This document shows positions 1 through 7,739 of a stretch of DNA of 64,000 nucleotides, in pieces. Location: positions 1 to 64,000 of the forward strand of contig NZ_JALU01000015.1 of the NCBI RefSeq assembly GCF_000525775.1, given 5' to 3'. The stretch comes from Mogibacterium timidum ATCC 33093. Lineage in GTDB: Bacteria > Bacillota > Clostridia > Peptostreptococcales > Anaerovoracaceae. The position numbers were made by a program, and so were the translations under genes. Each line of letters starts with the position of its first letter. Position 1 is the stretch's first letter. Below the pieces are notes generated by a model that saw only the letters and a list, made by a program, of their open reading frames with translations, ran no database searches and was not told where the DNA came from.

Positions 1-101
1 ACGTTTTTTGTCCACCCTCTATCTTCTTTCAAAAAAGATAAAACCGCTATAGCCATTGAAATTTCAATGGCTATAGCGGTTTTGTAACACGTTTTTTGTC
101 C
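1..101. repeat. 44-bp perfect palindrome flanked by 13-nt direct repeats
   Basis: Positions 40-61 and 62-83 are exact reverse complements with no loop, beginning AAAACCGCTATAG and ending in CTATAGCGGTTTT. The palindrome sits between two identical copies of ACGTTTTTTGTCC at 1-13 and 89-101. The A and T runs at the ends would let it act as a bidirectional terminator. The flanking direct repeats also resemble the footprint of a small palindromic mobile element. No gene is visible on either side within the window before 420. Confidence 0.6.
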
Positions 102-139
102 TATAAGCCGAACTGATTCGGTTACGCCGGGAAAATAGC

Positions 140-178
140 AAAAAACACGAAAAGGACGCTTACGCATCCCTTTCGTGT
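140..178 (-). terminator. Rho-independent terminator (minus strand)
   Basis: ACACGAAAAGGA at 145-156 pairs with TCCCTTTCGTGT at 167-178 (one mismatch). On the minus strand the stem is followed by a T run at 140-145. It lies about 240 bp beyond the stop of the fchA-like gene and probably ends that transcript. The stretch 179-419 holds no gene or clear signal that I can see. Confidence 0.55.
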
Positions 179-419
179 AGTGTGTGTGTATTCAATAAAA
201 GAAGGAAAGTTTGTATTAGAATAACAAACCTCATTGAACAATTAGGATTATAGCAGGAGTTCCACGGATTTGTGTGAAGAATATGTGAAAAGTTAACTAT
301 AATTCAAGATGTTTTGTCACGCTTTTTGGGCAGCCCGTTTTTCAACTCTGCATATATGTATGTATTATATATCAACAGCTGCAAGCTACAGCCGCTCTCT
401 GTTGCGGGACTGTCCTCTG

Positions 420-1043
420 CTAATTGCCGGCATCTAATATCTGTCCCGCCAGTTCTGCTGCCGCTCCTGCCAGCTCCCCGGCTTCTGCCCCCCAGCTTGC
501 TGCCAGTTCACGGTCAGCTATATACGGGATGTTGGCTGCCACGTTGTAGCTTGCGGCCTGCACTCCGGCATTGAGATTCAGGGCTGCCACATACAGATCG
601 CTGACCAAATTCGCATTTGATTTGCCAATCATATCGGCTGCAAGCCTGAGCGCGCAGACGCCCGCTCTCATGAGCTTGAGCGGGGCGTCGGCTGCGCCGA
701 CGGAGGCGATGGCAATCGCCTCCCTGCGCGCCGCCTTCTCCGAATCGGTCTGCTTAGCCATGCTGTAAGCCTTCGATACCTGCTCGAAGGCTTCCTTATC
801 CTCGTCGACACCCTTCATTAATTGCTCAAGATATGTCCTTGCCTCATCTCTAGCCCCGATATTCAGCTCCTCGTATTCTGCATATTTCTTCTTACCAATT
901 GTGAGGTTCGCCACCATCACAATCAGGGCCGCCCCCTGAGCCGCCGTCAGAGCAGCTACAGCCCCGCCGCCCGGAGCCGGTGCTTCGGAGCTAAGCACCT
1001 CTATATATTCGCTAATTTCGGTATTTACAAGCTTCTCTGCCAT
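420..1043 (-). CDS. fchA: cyclodeaminase/cyclohydrolase family protein (FTCD C-terminal type)
   Basis: A 207-residue all-helical protein of the family that includes the cyclodeaminase domain of formiminotransferase-cyclodeaminase and clostridial FchA methenyl-THF cyclohydrolase. It carries the family's early SEAPAPGGGAVAAL glycine-rich segment, which forms the folate pocket. These enzymes convert formimino- or methenyl-tetrahydrofolate in one-carbon metabolism in the cytoplasm. The AUG at 1043 is chosen because GGAGGAG lies just upstream; the upstream in-frame AUGs lack a ribosome binding site. It is the last gene of the rpsF-ssb-rpsR run, but a terminator precedes it, so it may have its own promoter. 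Deaminase versus cyclohydrolase activity cannot be settled from sequence alone. Confidence 0.8.
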   Translation of the reverse strand: MAEKLVNTEISEYIEVLSSEAPAPGGGAVAALTAAQGAALIVMVANLTIGKKKYAEYEELNIGARDEARTYLEQLMKGVDEDKEAFEQVSKAYSMAKQTDSEKAARREAIAIASVGAADAPLKLMRAGVCALRLAADMIGKSNANLVSDLYVAALNLNAGVQAASYNVAANIPYIADRELAASWGAEAGELAGAAAELAGQILDAGN

Positions 1044-1154
1044 TATCTCCTCCATATTCATTATCATAGTCTAAATGTTATCAGCATTAAATACATACAC
1101 ATTATAATAATGTTTCAAACTCGGTTTCGCATCTCCCGCTGTCATTCCCATATG

Positions 1155-1182
1155 TAAAAAGCTCTCCGCATAGCGAAGAGCC
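1155..1182 (-). terminator. terminator after rpsR
   Basis: On the minus strand GGCTCTTCGC-TATG-CGGAGAGC is followed by TTTTT (1156-1160). The hairpin is 20 bp past the rpsR stop and separates the ribosomal/ssb operon from the fchA-like gene. Confidence 0.75.
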
Positions 1183-1201
1183 ATATAACCGTATAAAAAT
1201 A

Positions 1202-1444
1202 TTATTCGATTTCAGAATCGAAAGGCATTAGAGCTACTACACGAGCTCTCTTGATAGCAGATGTAACTGCCCTCTGGTGCATTGCGCATGTACCGGTTAC
1301 TCTTCTGGGAAGAATCTTACCTCTCTCTGTAGTGTACTTCTTAAGAGTCTCCACATCCTTGTAATCGATTTTCTTATCCTTATCCGCGCAGAACTGGCAT
1401 ACCTTTCTTCTTCTCATGCCGCCGCGCCTCTTGCTGTTCTCCAT
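1202..1444 (-). CDS. rpsR: 30S ribosomal protein S18
   Basis: An 80-residue basic protein with the S18 signature: an N-terminal RRRKVCQFC segment with a Cys-x2-Cys pair, then DYKD and [14 protein letters not shown], and a basic C-terminal helix. It binds 16S rRNA in the platform of the small subunit as a dimer with S6. It is the third gene of the conserved rpsF-ssb-rpsR operon, 27 bp after ssb. Length and motifs match the family exactly. Confidence 0.97.
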   Translation of the reverse strand: MENSKRRGGMRRRKVCQFCADKDKKIDYKDVETLKKYTTERGKILPRRVTGTCAMHQRAVTSAIKRARVVALMPFDSEIE

Positions 1445-1471
1445 TCGACTTGTACTCCTTTCTCAAGATGT

Positions 1472-1927
1472 TTAGAACGGGATGTCCTCTTCAGTTGCCT
1501 CAAATGAATCAGGCATCGAAGGCTCCATTGGTGAGCTGAAGCTATCATTGTGACTGCTTGGCTCACTCTCAGCTCTGCGACTGTATCCGGAATTATTGCC
1601 GCCACCGCTGTTACCACCGCCGAGGAACTCGACGTTGTTAGCGATTACGTCTGTCGTGTATACAGTCTGTCCTTCTCTGTTCTTGTAGCTTCCCGTCTGA
1701 ATTCTACCGTTGACTGCGACCTGACGACCCTTGCTAAGATATCTGTCACAGTTCTCAGCCTGCTTGCCGAAAACAGTGATTCTGATGAAATCAGCCTGTC
1801 TCTCACGTCCCTGCGAACCCGGTCTGTCAACTGCAATGCTGAAATGCGTAACAGCTGTCTGGTTGTTAGGTGTGTAAGTCAGCTCCGGATCTCTGGTCAA
1901 TCTTCCGATCAATATAACGCTGTTCAT
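1472..1927 (-). CDS. ssb: single-stranded DNA-binding protein
   Basis: A 151-residue SSB. The OB fold covers about residues 1-105, starting MNSVILIGRLTRDPEL and including DFIRITVFGKQAEN. A glycine/serine/asparagine-rich flexible linker follows, and the protein ends in the acidic tip EEDIPF that recruits replication and repair partners. It coats single-stranded DNA at replication forks. It lies between rpsF and rpsR with gaps of 15 and 27 bp, so it is co-transcribed with them. Confidence 0.97.
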   Translation of the reverse strand: MNSVILIGRLTRDPELTYTPNNQTAVTHFSIAVDRPGSQGRERQADFIRITVFGKQAENCDRYLSKGRQVAVNGRIQTGSYKNREGQTVYTTDVIANNVEFLGGGNSGGGNNSGYSRRAESEPSSHNDSFSSPMEPSMPDSFEATEEDIPF

Positions 1928-1942
1928 AGCTTACCTCCTGAC

Positions 1943-2230
1943 TTATTTCTCGTCTTGGCAAACAATGATATGTCTCATAACATTGTCGGAAATTCTGAGT
2001 CTTCTGTCGAGTTCCTTAGGCAGCTCTGTGCCGGACTTGAAAGGAAGAACTACGTAGAATCCCTCTTTCTTCTTCTCAATCTGATAAGCAAGCTTTCTGT
2101 TGCCCCATACATCAGCTTCGCCAGCCTCACCATCTTCGTTGATGATGCTCTTAACGGTCTCGATCATGGAGTTCTTAGCCTCCTCATCCAGAGTTGGGTC
2201 AAGAATGAACATTACTTCATAATCTCTCAT
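1943..2230 (-). CDS. rpsF: 30S ribosomal protein S6
   Basis: A 95-residue S6 with the ferredoxin-like fold start MRDYEVMFILDPTLDEE, the WGNRKLAYQIEKKKEGFYV segment, and RRLRISDNVMRHIIV. It pairs with S18 on 16S rRNA. The start is preceded by AGGAGG at good spacing. It is the first gene of the operon, and its leader holds two hairpins that may serve autoregulation. Confidence 0.97.
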   Translation of the reverse strand: MRDYEVMFILDPTLDEEAKNSMIETVKSIINEDGEAGEADVWGNRKLAYQIEKKKEGFYVVLPFKSGTELPKELDRRLRISDNVMRHIIVCQDEK

Positions 2231-2247
2231 GTTTTCACCTCCTATGG

Positions 2248-2330
2248 CCTACGGCACCTTGCGGTGCAGGATATGGCTTGCGAATTCAAGCCATGCTGCT
2301 CTATTATACTTATTTTTCGCCAAAATTCAA
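2248..2330 (-). promoter_or_regulatory. rpsF promoter and structured leader
   Basis: A sigma-A type promoter with -10 TATAAT at 2303-2308 and -35 TTGAAT at 2325-2330 (16-bp spacer). The transcript then folds into an 8-bp hairpin (2273-2294, ATGGCTTG/CAAGCCAT) and a second hairpin (2248-2270), GCACC-GCAA-GGUGC, with a CGU bulge on its 3' side and a CCU/AGG base. The AGGAGG of rpsF follows directly. A bulged hairpin before rpsF is the place where S6:S18 complexes are known to bind and repress their own mRNA in many bacteria; that role here is inferred. Confidence 0.6.
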
Positions 2331-2436
2331 GTGCTGCGCACCATTTGACTGTCCCTCCGGTAAAGCAAAACTCGTCACACCGCACTGCTCCGACCTCAGA
2401 ACACAATATATAGTACCTGCTATTCGACCGTGTCGC

Positions 2437-2523
2437 AAGCATATACTTAACTCGCAGCCTGCCACTTAACCTCATATATGTGCCCCTTAATAACCTTACC
2501 GTAAGCATATACTTAACTCGCAG
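2437..2523. repeat. exact 21-nt direct repeat downstream of larB
   Basis: The 21 bases at 2437-2457 recur exactly at 2503-2523 with a 66-bp period; the core is GCATATACTTAACTCGCAG. The second copy abuts the larB stop codon, so the repeat is in the larB 3' untranslated region. The function is unknown. It could be remnant duplication or part of an mRNA 3' structure. Confidence 0.6.
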
Positions 2524-3285
2524 CTAGCGACCTACGGCTGCCAATCTGCCTATCTGGGTTGCGATATAGCCCGCACCGTAGCCGTTATCAATGTTTACGA
2601 CTGCGATTCCGTTAGCACACGAGTTGATCATCGTGATAAGTGCGGATAACCCATGAAAATTTGCCCCATAGCCTACAGATGTAGGCACTGCTATTACAGG
2701 GTTCCTGACAAGACCGCCCAGCACTGTCGGCAGGGCGCCTTCCATGCCTGCGACGGCGATTACCGCGTCTGCAGTGCGGATTTCCTCCACCTTGGACAGC
2801 AGCCTATGAATTCCGCTTACCCCGATATCGTAAAACCTCAGTACATCAGCACCAAAGTATTCTGCAGTCTGAGCGGCCTCCTCAGCGACTGCGATATCGG
2901 CAGTGCCTGCGCTGCAGACAGCAACGATACCTCCGGTGCCGGTTCTCTTGTAGCCGCCGGCAGGCTCCACCTTGAGAATCCGCGAGACAGGATCATACGT
3001 CGCCTCCGGAATAGACTCCATAATCAGCGCCGCCTGCTCCGGATTCGCCCGAGTACCGAGGGCACAGCCGTCGTTAGCGACCATTCTCCGGTAAATCGAC
3101 ACCAGGTAATCATCTGCCTTACCGGCGCAGAAGATTACCTCCGGAAAGCCGGATCGCTTCTCACGCTGAGTATCCAGCTTGGCAAAGCCCATCTCATCGT
3201 AATCATTGTGTTTAATCAGCTTTTCGGCTTCAGACAAGTCCAGTTCGCCGGCCTTATAGCTGTCTAGTATTTCTGTGATATTCAT
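2524..3285 (-). CDS. larB: nickel pincer cofactor biosynthesis protein LarB
   Basis: A 253-residue LarB. It carboxylates nicotinic acid adenine dinucleotide at C5 and hydrolyses the phosphoanhydride to give P2CMN, the first step of nickel-pincer-nucleotide synthesis. The C-terminal half is the PurE-like Rossmann domain, with CSAGTADIAVAEEA, YDIGVSGIHR, VAGMEGALPTVLGG and PTSVGYGANFHGL. The length matches the family. It is the last gene of a minus-strand run with larE and an ABC importer. LarC, the nickel-inserting cyclase needed to finish the cofactor, is not in this window. Confidence 0.93.
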   Translation of the reverse strand: MNITEILDSYKAGELDLSEAEKLIKHNDYDEMGFAKLDTQREKRSGFPEVIFCAGKADDYLVSIYRRMVANDGCALGTRANPEQAALIMESIPEATYDPVSRILKVEPAGGYKRTGTGGIVAVCSAGTADIAVAEEAAQTAEYFGADVLRFYDIGVSGIHRLLSKVEEIRTADAVIAVAGMEGALPTVLGGLVRNPVIAVPTSVGYGANFHGLSALITMINSCANGIAVVNIDNGYGAGYIATQIGRLAAVGR

Positions 3286-3390
3286 CTCGTTTACCTGTTT
3301 TCTATAATAAATATTTGCTTGAAGTCAATCAGCAGAGAGCTTTAAGCTGCTCCCTACCGGACAGATTCATTTGCTCCCCGGATGACTGAT

Positions 3391-4206
3391 TTACTTCAAT
3401 ACCTCATTCATGCTGCCTACCCTGTAGCCAAGCATATCCATCGTAACATATACAAATCCGATGCCTTTGAACTTGGCGGAAATCTCTGAGCCGAGAGACA
3501 GCAGTCTCTCCAACTCTGCCGGTGCGACCTCTATACGCGCGAGATTGTCGCCGTGCATGCGGACGCGCACCTGTATGAATCCATATCTGTCCAGAACGCG
3601 CTCCGCCTGCTCCACCATAGCCAGTTTCTCGCGCGTAATTGTCTCGCCGTATGCAAATCTCGAGGCGAGACAAGCGGCGGACGGCTTATTCCATGTAGGG
3701 AGGCCGTGCGCCTGCGAGAGGTCGCAGATCTCCTGCTTAGTGAGTCCGGTCTCCATGAGCGGGCTCTTGACATCCAGCTCTCGGAGAGCTCTGAGCCCGG
3801 GCCGATAATCTCCCTTGTCATCTGCATTTGAACCATCTGCAACGTAGGCTATGCCCAGCTCCCCGGCCTTAGCCTTGAGCTGCGTAAAAATCCCCGTCTT
3901 GCAGATGTAGCAGCGATCTGCCGGATTCTCTCTGAAGCCCTCAAGCTCGAGCTCATTGGTCTTCACAACAATCTGGCGGATTCCCCGCCCTCTGCAGAAT
4001 TCTACAGCTTCATCGGTATCCTTCCTTGGGAACGATCCGGACTGCGCTGTAATTGCAATCATCCTGTCACCCAACACATCGTGCGCCACCTTGGCCAGAT
4101 ATGTCGAATCGACACCGCCGGAGAAGGCAACTGCAAGGCTGCCAAGGCCTGCGATGTATCTCTTCAGATTATTTTCCTTCCTGATCTCTATTTCCGTAAG
4201 TCCCAT
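3391..4206 (-). CDS. larE: ATP-dependent sulfur transferase LarE
   Basis: A 271-residue PP-loop ATPase that adenylates P2CMN and inserts sulfur to make the dithio-acid pincer. The PP-loop SGGVDS is at residues 29-34. Three cysteines stand out: a C-x2-C pair at 99/102 (RCYICK) and Cys179 in PSAACLASRF, where single-cysteine LarE has its sacrificial cysteine. This three-cysteine pattern is the one linked to [4Fe-4S]-type LarE that takes sulfur from a cluster rather than destroying its own cysteine; assignment to that class is inferred. It is followed by larB after 105 bp. Confidence 0.93.
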   Translation of the reverse strand: MGLTEIEIRKENNLKRYIAGLGSLAVAFSGGVDSTYLAKVAHDVLGDRMIAITAQSGSFPRKDTDEAVEFCRGRGIRQIVVKTNELELEGFRENPADRCYICKTGIFTQLKAKAGELGIAYVADGSNADDKGDYRPGLRALRELDVKSPLMETGLTKQEICDLSQAHGLPTWNKPSAACLASRFAYGETITREKLAMVEQAERVLDRYGFIQVRVRMHGDNLARIEVAPAELERLLSLGSEISAKFKGIGFVYVTMDMLGYRVGSMNEVLK

Positions 4207-4250
4207 TTCCTCTACTCTCTTTCTCCGGCCTTCTCAAGATTTTCAATATC

Positions 4251-5867
4251 TTAAACGGCCTCCATATCTATGATCCTGTCGCATACATGCTCCACCATAG
4301 GGATATCATGCGAGATCAGTATCATTGTCAACCGTCTCTCATCGTGAAGCTCCCTCAACAGATGAACTATCTCCGCCTGCGTCGGTACATCCAGCGACGA
4401 CAGCGGTTCATCCGCAATTATGAACTCCGGATCTGTGATCAAAGCTCTTGCAATGGCTGCCCTCTGGCGCTGTCCACCCGATACATCGTATGGATGCCTC
4501 TTCATGAGCCCGATATCCAGATGCACCTGAGTCATCACCTTCGAGACTCTCTCAAGTCTTTCCGCCCTGTTCCCAATACGGGCAATTACCAGCGGTTCAG
4601 AGATGATCTGCTCGAGGGTCATGCGCGGATTAAACGCCGATGCAGAGTCCTGAAATATCATCTGAGCATTTATCGAATCCCTTCTGTCTGTGCCGTCGCT
4701 TCCAAATCCCACCTCGCCACCTGTCGGTCTCACGAGTCCCATAATTATCCTCGCAAGAGTGGATTTACCGCAGCCCGACTTGCCGACAAGCCCGAGTATC
4801 TCCCCTCTCATTACTTCCATAGAGAACCTGTCCAGCACCTTCCTGACTCCGTGGGTTCCGGTCTTGTACGTCATATCGACGTCCCTTACCTGCACGATTG
4901 TATCTGCCTGCTCCGCTTGCTCCCTCCTGCTACCACTGTCCTCGCTATATTCGTGATAGTAACTGTCCTTCTTCCCATACGCTTCTGCGAATTGACTGGC
5001 GGTTTGCGCTCGATGTCCGTGATAGTGGCTGTCCTTATTGCCGTACCTCGAATAGCGTACTAGAGCCTGCGTATATTCCTGCTGCGGATTCTCAAATATC
5101 TGTTCCGTGTCTCCCGACTCGATGACCTTGCCGTCCTTCATTACAAAGATCCGCGAAGCAAGTCCGCGTGCAAGTCCCAAGTCGTGAGTAACAAACAGTA
5201 TACCTTTGCCTCTATCTGCGGCAATCCTCTTAAGCAGTGAGATTATCTGGCTCTGCGTATCAGGATCCAGCGCAGTTGTCGGTTCGTCTGCAATTATCAG
5301 TTGAGGATCGCAGGCCAAAGCTACTGCAATTGCTACCCTCTGGCGCTGTCCCCCTGACAGTTGGTGCGGATAGCAATTGAGATACGCTTCTGCATCGTCC
5401 ATATCCATATCGCGGAGCAGCTCCGCTGCCCGCCGTTCATAAGCAGCTATATCTTTATCTCTGCGGATACCGGAGAGCTTGATTCCGTCGTGTATCTGCA
5501 TAGGAGCGATAATTTGCTCGCCTATGGTTCTGACAGGGTCGAGCGAATTTAGCGGGTCCTGGAATACCATCGAAGCCAGTTCTCCCCTCACGTGCTCGAG
5601 CTCCCGCTCCGACATCTCCAGCACATTGTGTCCGCACAGCTCGATGCGGCCGGACAGGTAACGCGCATTGTGCGCATGCAGCATGAGAATCGAGAAGCAG
5701 AGCGCAGTCTTGCCGGAGCCCGACTCGCCGACAATAGCCACAATCTCACCGGAGTTGACCGCCAGAGAGACGTCCTGCACAGCGTGAACAGCTCCATGCT
5801 CCCCGTCGAAGCACATTTTGAACTCCTCAATATTAAGCAGCTTTCTGTTACTTCTATTTCCTGTCAT
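4251..5867 (-). CDS. fused ABC transporter ATPase (NikDE/DppDF-like, two domains)
   Basis: A 538-residue protein with two complete ABC ATPase domains. The first has Walker A GESGSGKT at 47-54, the signature LSGGQRQRVAIA and Walker B LIIADEPTTALD. The second has GKSGCGKST near 360-370, the signature VSGGQRQRAAIA and Walker B FIIADEPLSSLD. It powers the adjacent DppBC-type permeases. The two domains are joined by an unusual Tyr/His-rich linker (about 271-311) in which YGNKDSHYHGH recurs as YGKKDSYYHEY. It starts 6 bp after the binding-protein stop, so it is in the same operon. Substrate is inferred as nickel from the lar neighbours; a peptide importer is the alternative. Confidence 0.9.
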   Translation of the reverse strand: MTGNRSNRKLLNIEEFKMCFDGEHGAVHAVQDVSLAVNSGEIVAIVGESGSGKTALCFSILMLHAHNARYLSGRIELCGHNVLEMSERELEHVRGELASMVFQDPLNSLDPVRTIGEQIIAPMQIHDGIKLSGIRRDKDIAAYERRAAELLRDMDMDDAEAYLNCYPHQLSGGQRQRVAIAVALACDPQLIIADEPTTALDPDTQSQIISLLKRIAADRGKGILFVTHDLGLARGLASRIFVMKDGKVIESGDTEQIFENPQQEYTQALVRYSRYGNKDSHYHGHRAQTASQFAEAYGKKDSYYHEYSEDSGSRREQAEQADTIVQVRDVDMTYKTGTHGVRKVLDRFSMEVMRGEILGLVGKSGCGKSTLARIIMGLVRPTGGEVGFGSDGTDRRDSINAQMIFQDSASAFNPRMTLEQIISEPLVIARIGNRAERLERVSKVMTQVHLDIGLMKRHPYDVSGGQRQRAAIARALITDPEFIIADEPLSSLDVPTQAEIVHLLRELHDERRLTMILISHDIPMVEHVCDRIIDMEAV

Positions 5868-5873
5868 CTGCCG

Positions 5874-7427
5874 CTATTTCTCCAATTTCCAATCTGCGAC
5901 GTTCCGGAAGATGCCGACGCCGTGGTGTCCGAGCATTGTCTCCCTGGTGATTCCGCTGATATTTTTCTTCACTGCGTAATCCGCATCGATGTATGCGATG
6001 AACGAGTATGGCATCTTCTGCGTCATATGTGTGAGGAACTGAGAGTAATACTTCTGTCTCTCGGCATCGCTGGTCGTAGCTCTTGCACTCGCCAGGTCTT
6101 TATCAACTGCAGGGTTTGCGTATCCTGTATAGTTGTCGCCCGCCTCTGAGGTGAAGATCTTGTAGGTGTGATCGTCTGCGTCAAACGGGCTTCCCCATCC
6201 GATGATACAAGCGTCCTGACCCTTCCAATCCAGTTCCTTCTTGGATTCTGCTGTAGCGTCTACGCCACGTGCCTTGAGCTGCTCTGCACAAAGCTTCGCC
6301 ATATCCACGCGTACCTTGTCGTCAGCCATTGCGTTGATGGTGAATTTCAGCTTAGTGCCGTTCTTCTCGTAAATTCCATCCTTGTTCTTGGACCAGCCTG
6401 CCTGCTGCAGGAGCTGCTCCATCTTGTCCGGATTATACTCAAACTTCTCAATAGCGGAATTGTTAAACCTATTCTTCTGAATTGGAGAATAGGCCGGTTG
6501 ACCCTCTCCGAGAAGTGCACTCTTGATGATTGCATCTCTGTCGATTCCATAGCTGAGAATATTCGCAAGCTCCGGATGAGCTTTGAACAGCTTGCTGCCT
6601 GAGAAGTTGTATGCGATTGCACGGTAATCCGCTGTATTCATACGATAGATATTGAAATCCTTGCTGTCCTTTGCCAGAGCCTTAGCCTGCTTAGGTGCAA
6701 TCTGTGCCATATCGAGATCACCGGATTTGAGCTGCAGCAGTCTGGCATCGCTGTCCTCAACAATCTTGAATACAATCTTCTTGATGTGCGGCTTTCCTGC
6801 ATAGTAGCCGTCGAACTTCTCGAGAGTTATGCTCTGCCCCTCATCCCACTTGGTCAGCTTGTAAGGCCCCGCTCCAACCGGCTTACGGTTGAACTTGTCC
6901 GTTGTGAGCTCCTTGCCCTTGAGCAGGTGCTTAGGCAGAATTCCGATAGTCATGTAGTCTGCAAACGCTACGTTTTCCTTGCCCAACTGAATCCTGACAG
7001 TCCTCTTGTCCGGACACTCGATCTTGGTTATATCCTGATAGTTTGAAACGATTTCCGAATTGTTCTTTTTATCCAAAATTGCCTCTAGCGTGAACTTGAC
7101 ATCTGCCGAGGTAAGCGGCTTACCGTCGTGGAACTTTAGCCCGTCCCTAAGATGGAATGTCCAGGTGTGTGATGGTGCATCGTATTCCCACTTCTCTGCG
7201 AGCGCAGGAGCCAGCTTGTTATCCTTATCGTGCGTCGTAAGTCCTGCGAATATAAGTGAATTGATCTCGCCGTGCTCATACAGAGCCGGGTTGATAGCCG
7301 TGTAGTTCCGGCTACCGTATACCAGGGTGTTTTCGTCCTTCTCCGCCTTGGAGCCACAAGCCGAAAGCGAGAATGTCATGATAATCGCAGCAGCTATCAC
7401 TGCCGCCTTTCTTAAATAATTTCTCAT
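5874..7427 (-). CDS. ABC transporter substrate-binding lipoprotein (SBP family 5)
   Basis: A 517-residue periplasmic-binding-type lipoprotein of the Dpp/Opp/NikA class. It has an N-terminal signal peptide with lipobox LSAC (Cys24), then the family motifs GLTTHDKDNKLAPALAEKW, WTFHLRDGLKFHDGKPLTSADV and GAGPYKL. It would sit on the outer membrane face and hand ligand to the permeases. His-His and other histidines near the C-terminus (GHHGVGIF) could coordinate metal. Context with larB/larE points to nickel or a nickel chelate, but the fold also serves peptides. Confidence 0.88.
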   Translation of the reverse strand: MRNYLRKAAVIAAAIIMTFSLSACGSKAEKDENTLVYGSRNYTAINPALYEHGEINSLIFAGLTTHDKDNKLAPALAEKWEYDAPSHTWTFHLRDGLKFHDGKPLTSADVKFTLEAILDKKNNSEIVSNYQDITKIECPDKRTVRIQLGKENVAFADYMTIGILPKHLLKGKELTTDKFNRKPVGAGPYKLTKWDEGQSITLEKFDGYYAGKPHIKKIVFKIVEDSDARLLQLKSGDLDMAQIAPKQAKALAKDSKDFNIYRMNTADYRAIAYNFSGSKLFKAHPELANILSYGIDRDAIIKSALLGEGQPAYSPIQKNRFNNSAIEKFEYNPDKMEQLLQQAGWSKNKDGIYEKNGTKLKFTINAMADDKVRVDMAKLCAEQLKARGVDATAESKKELDWKGQDACIIGWGSPFDADDHTYKIFTSEAGDNYTGYANPAVDKDLASARATTSDAERQKYYSQFLTHMTQKMPYSFIAYIDADYAVKKNISGITRETMLGHHGVGIFRNVADWKLEK

Positions 7428-7507
7428 AAGTATAGTGCCTTTCTAATAAGTCCGAATGTGTCTGTTAATAAATATAAATATCGTCGTTCGCATATCGTGT
7501 ATGCTAC

Positions 7508-7739
7508 GCATGCAGCTTGCTATATGTGTTGCATGCGCTCAAAGCCGAGACAAAGGGCTACGCGTCGCGTTGCGAATGCAGCTTGCTATATGCGTTGCTG
7601 TCTATTGTATTCTGTCGTACCTCGATCATACGACTATAGCTCTATATATTGCTATACCTCGAGAAAGATGCGAAGAAGAAAACAGCCTGTTTTCAAAAGC
7701 CATATCTCTATATATTGCTATATATTGCTATGCCTCGAG
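7508..7739. repeat. cluster of short repeats between importer genes
   Basis: Within the 290-bp gap before the binding-protein gene, ATGCAGCTTGCTATATG(T/C)GTTGC occurs at about 7510-7532 and 7576-7598. CTCTATATATTGCTAT followed by ACCTCGAG or GCCTCGAG occurs at 7640-7663 and 7706-7739, the second with TATATTGCTA duplicated. GAAAACAG-C-CTGTTTTC (7678-7694) is a perfect inverted repeat. The last copy overlaps the 3' end of the DppC-like gene and encodes its final residues. No other gene is seen in 7428-7717. Confidence 0.6.

Noticed and set aside
1550-2413. A 287-codon plus-strand open frame
   Set aside because: It is antisense to ssb and rpsF, both unmistakable; its translation has no family character.
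4287-5063. A 258-codon plus-strand open frame
   Set aside because: Antisense shadow of the fused ABC ATPase.
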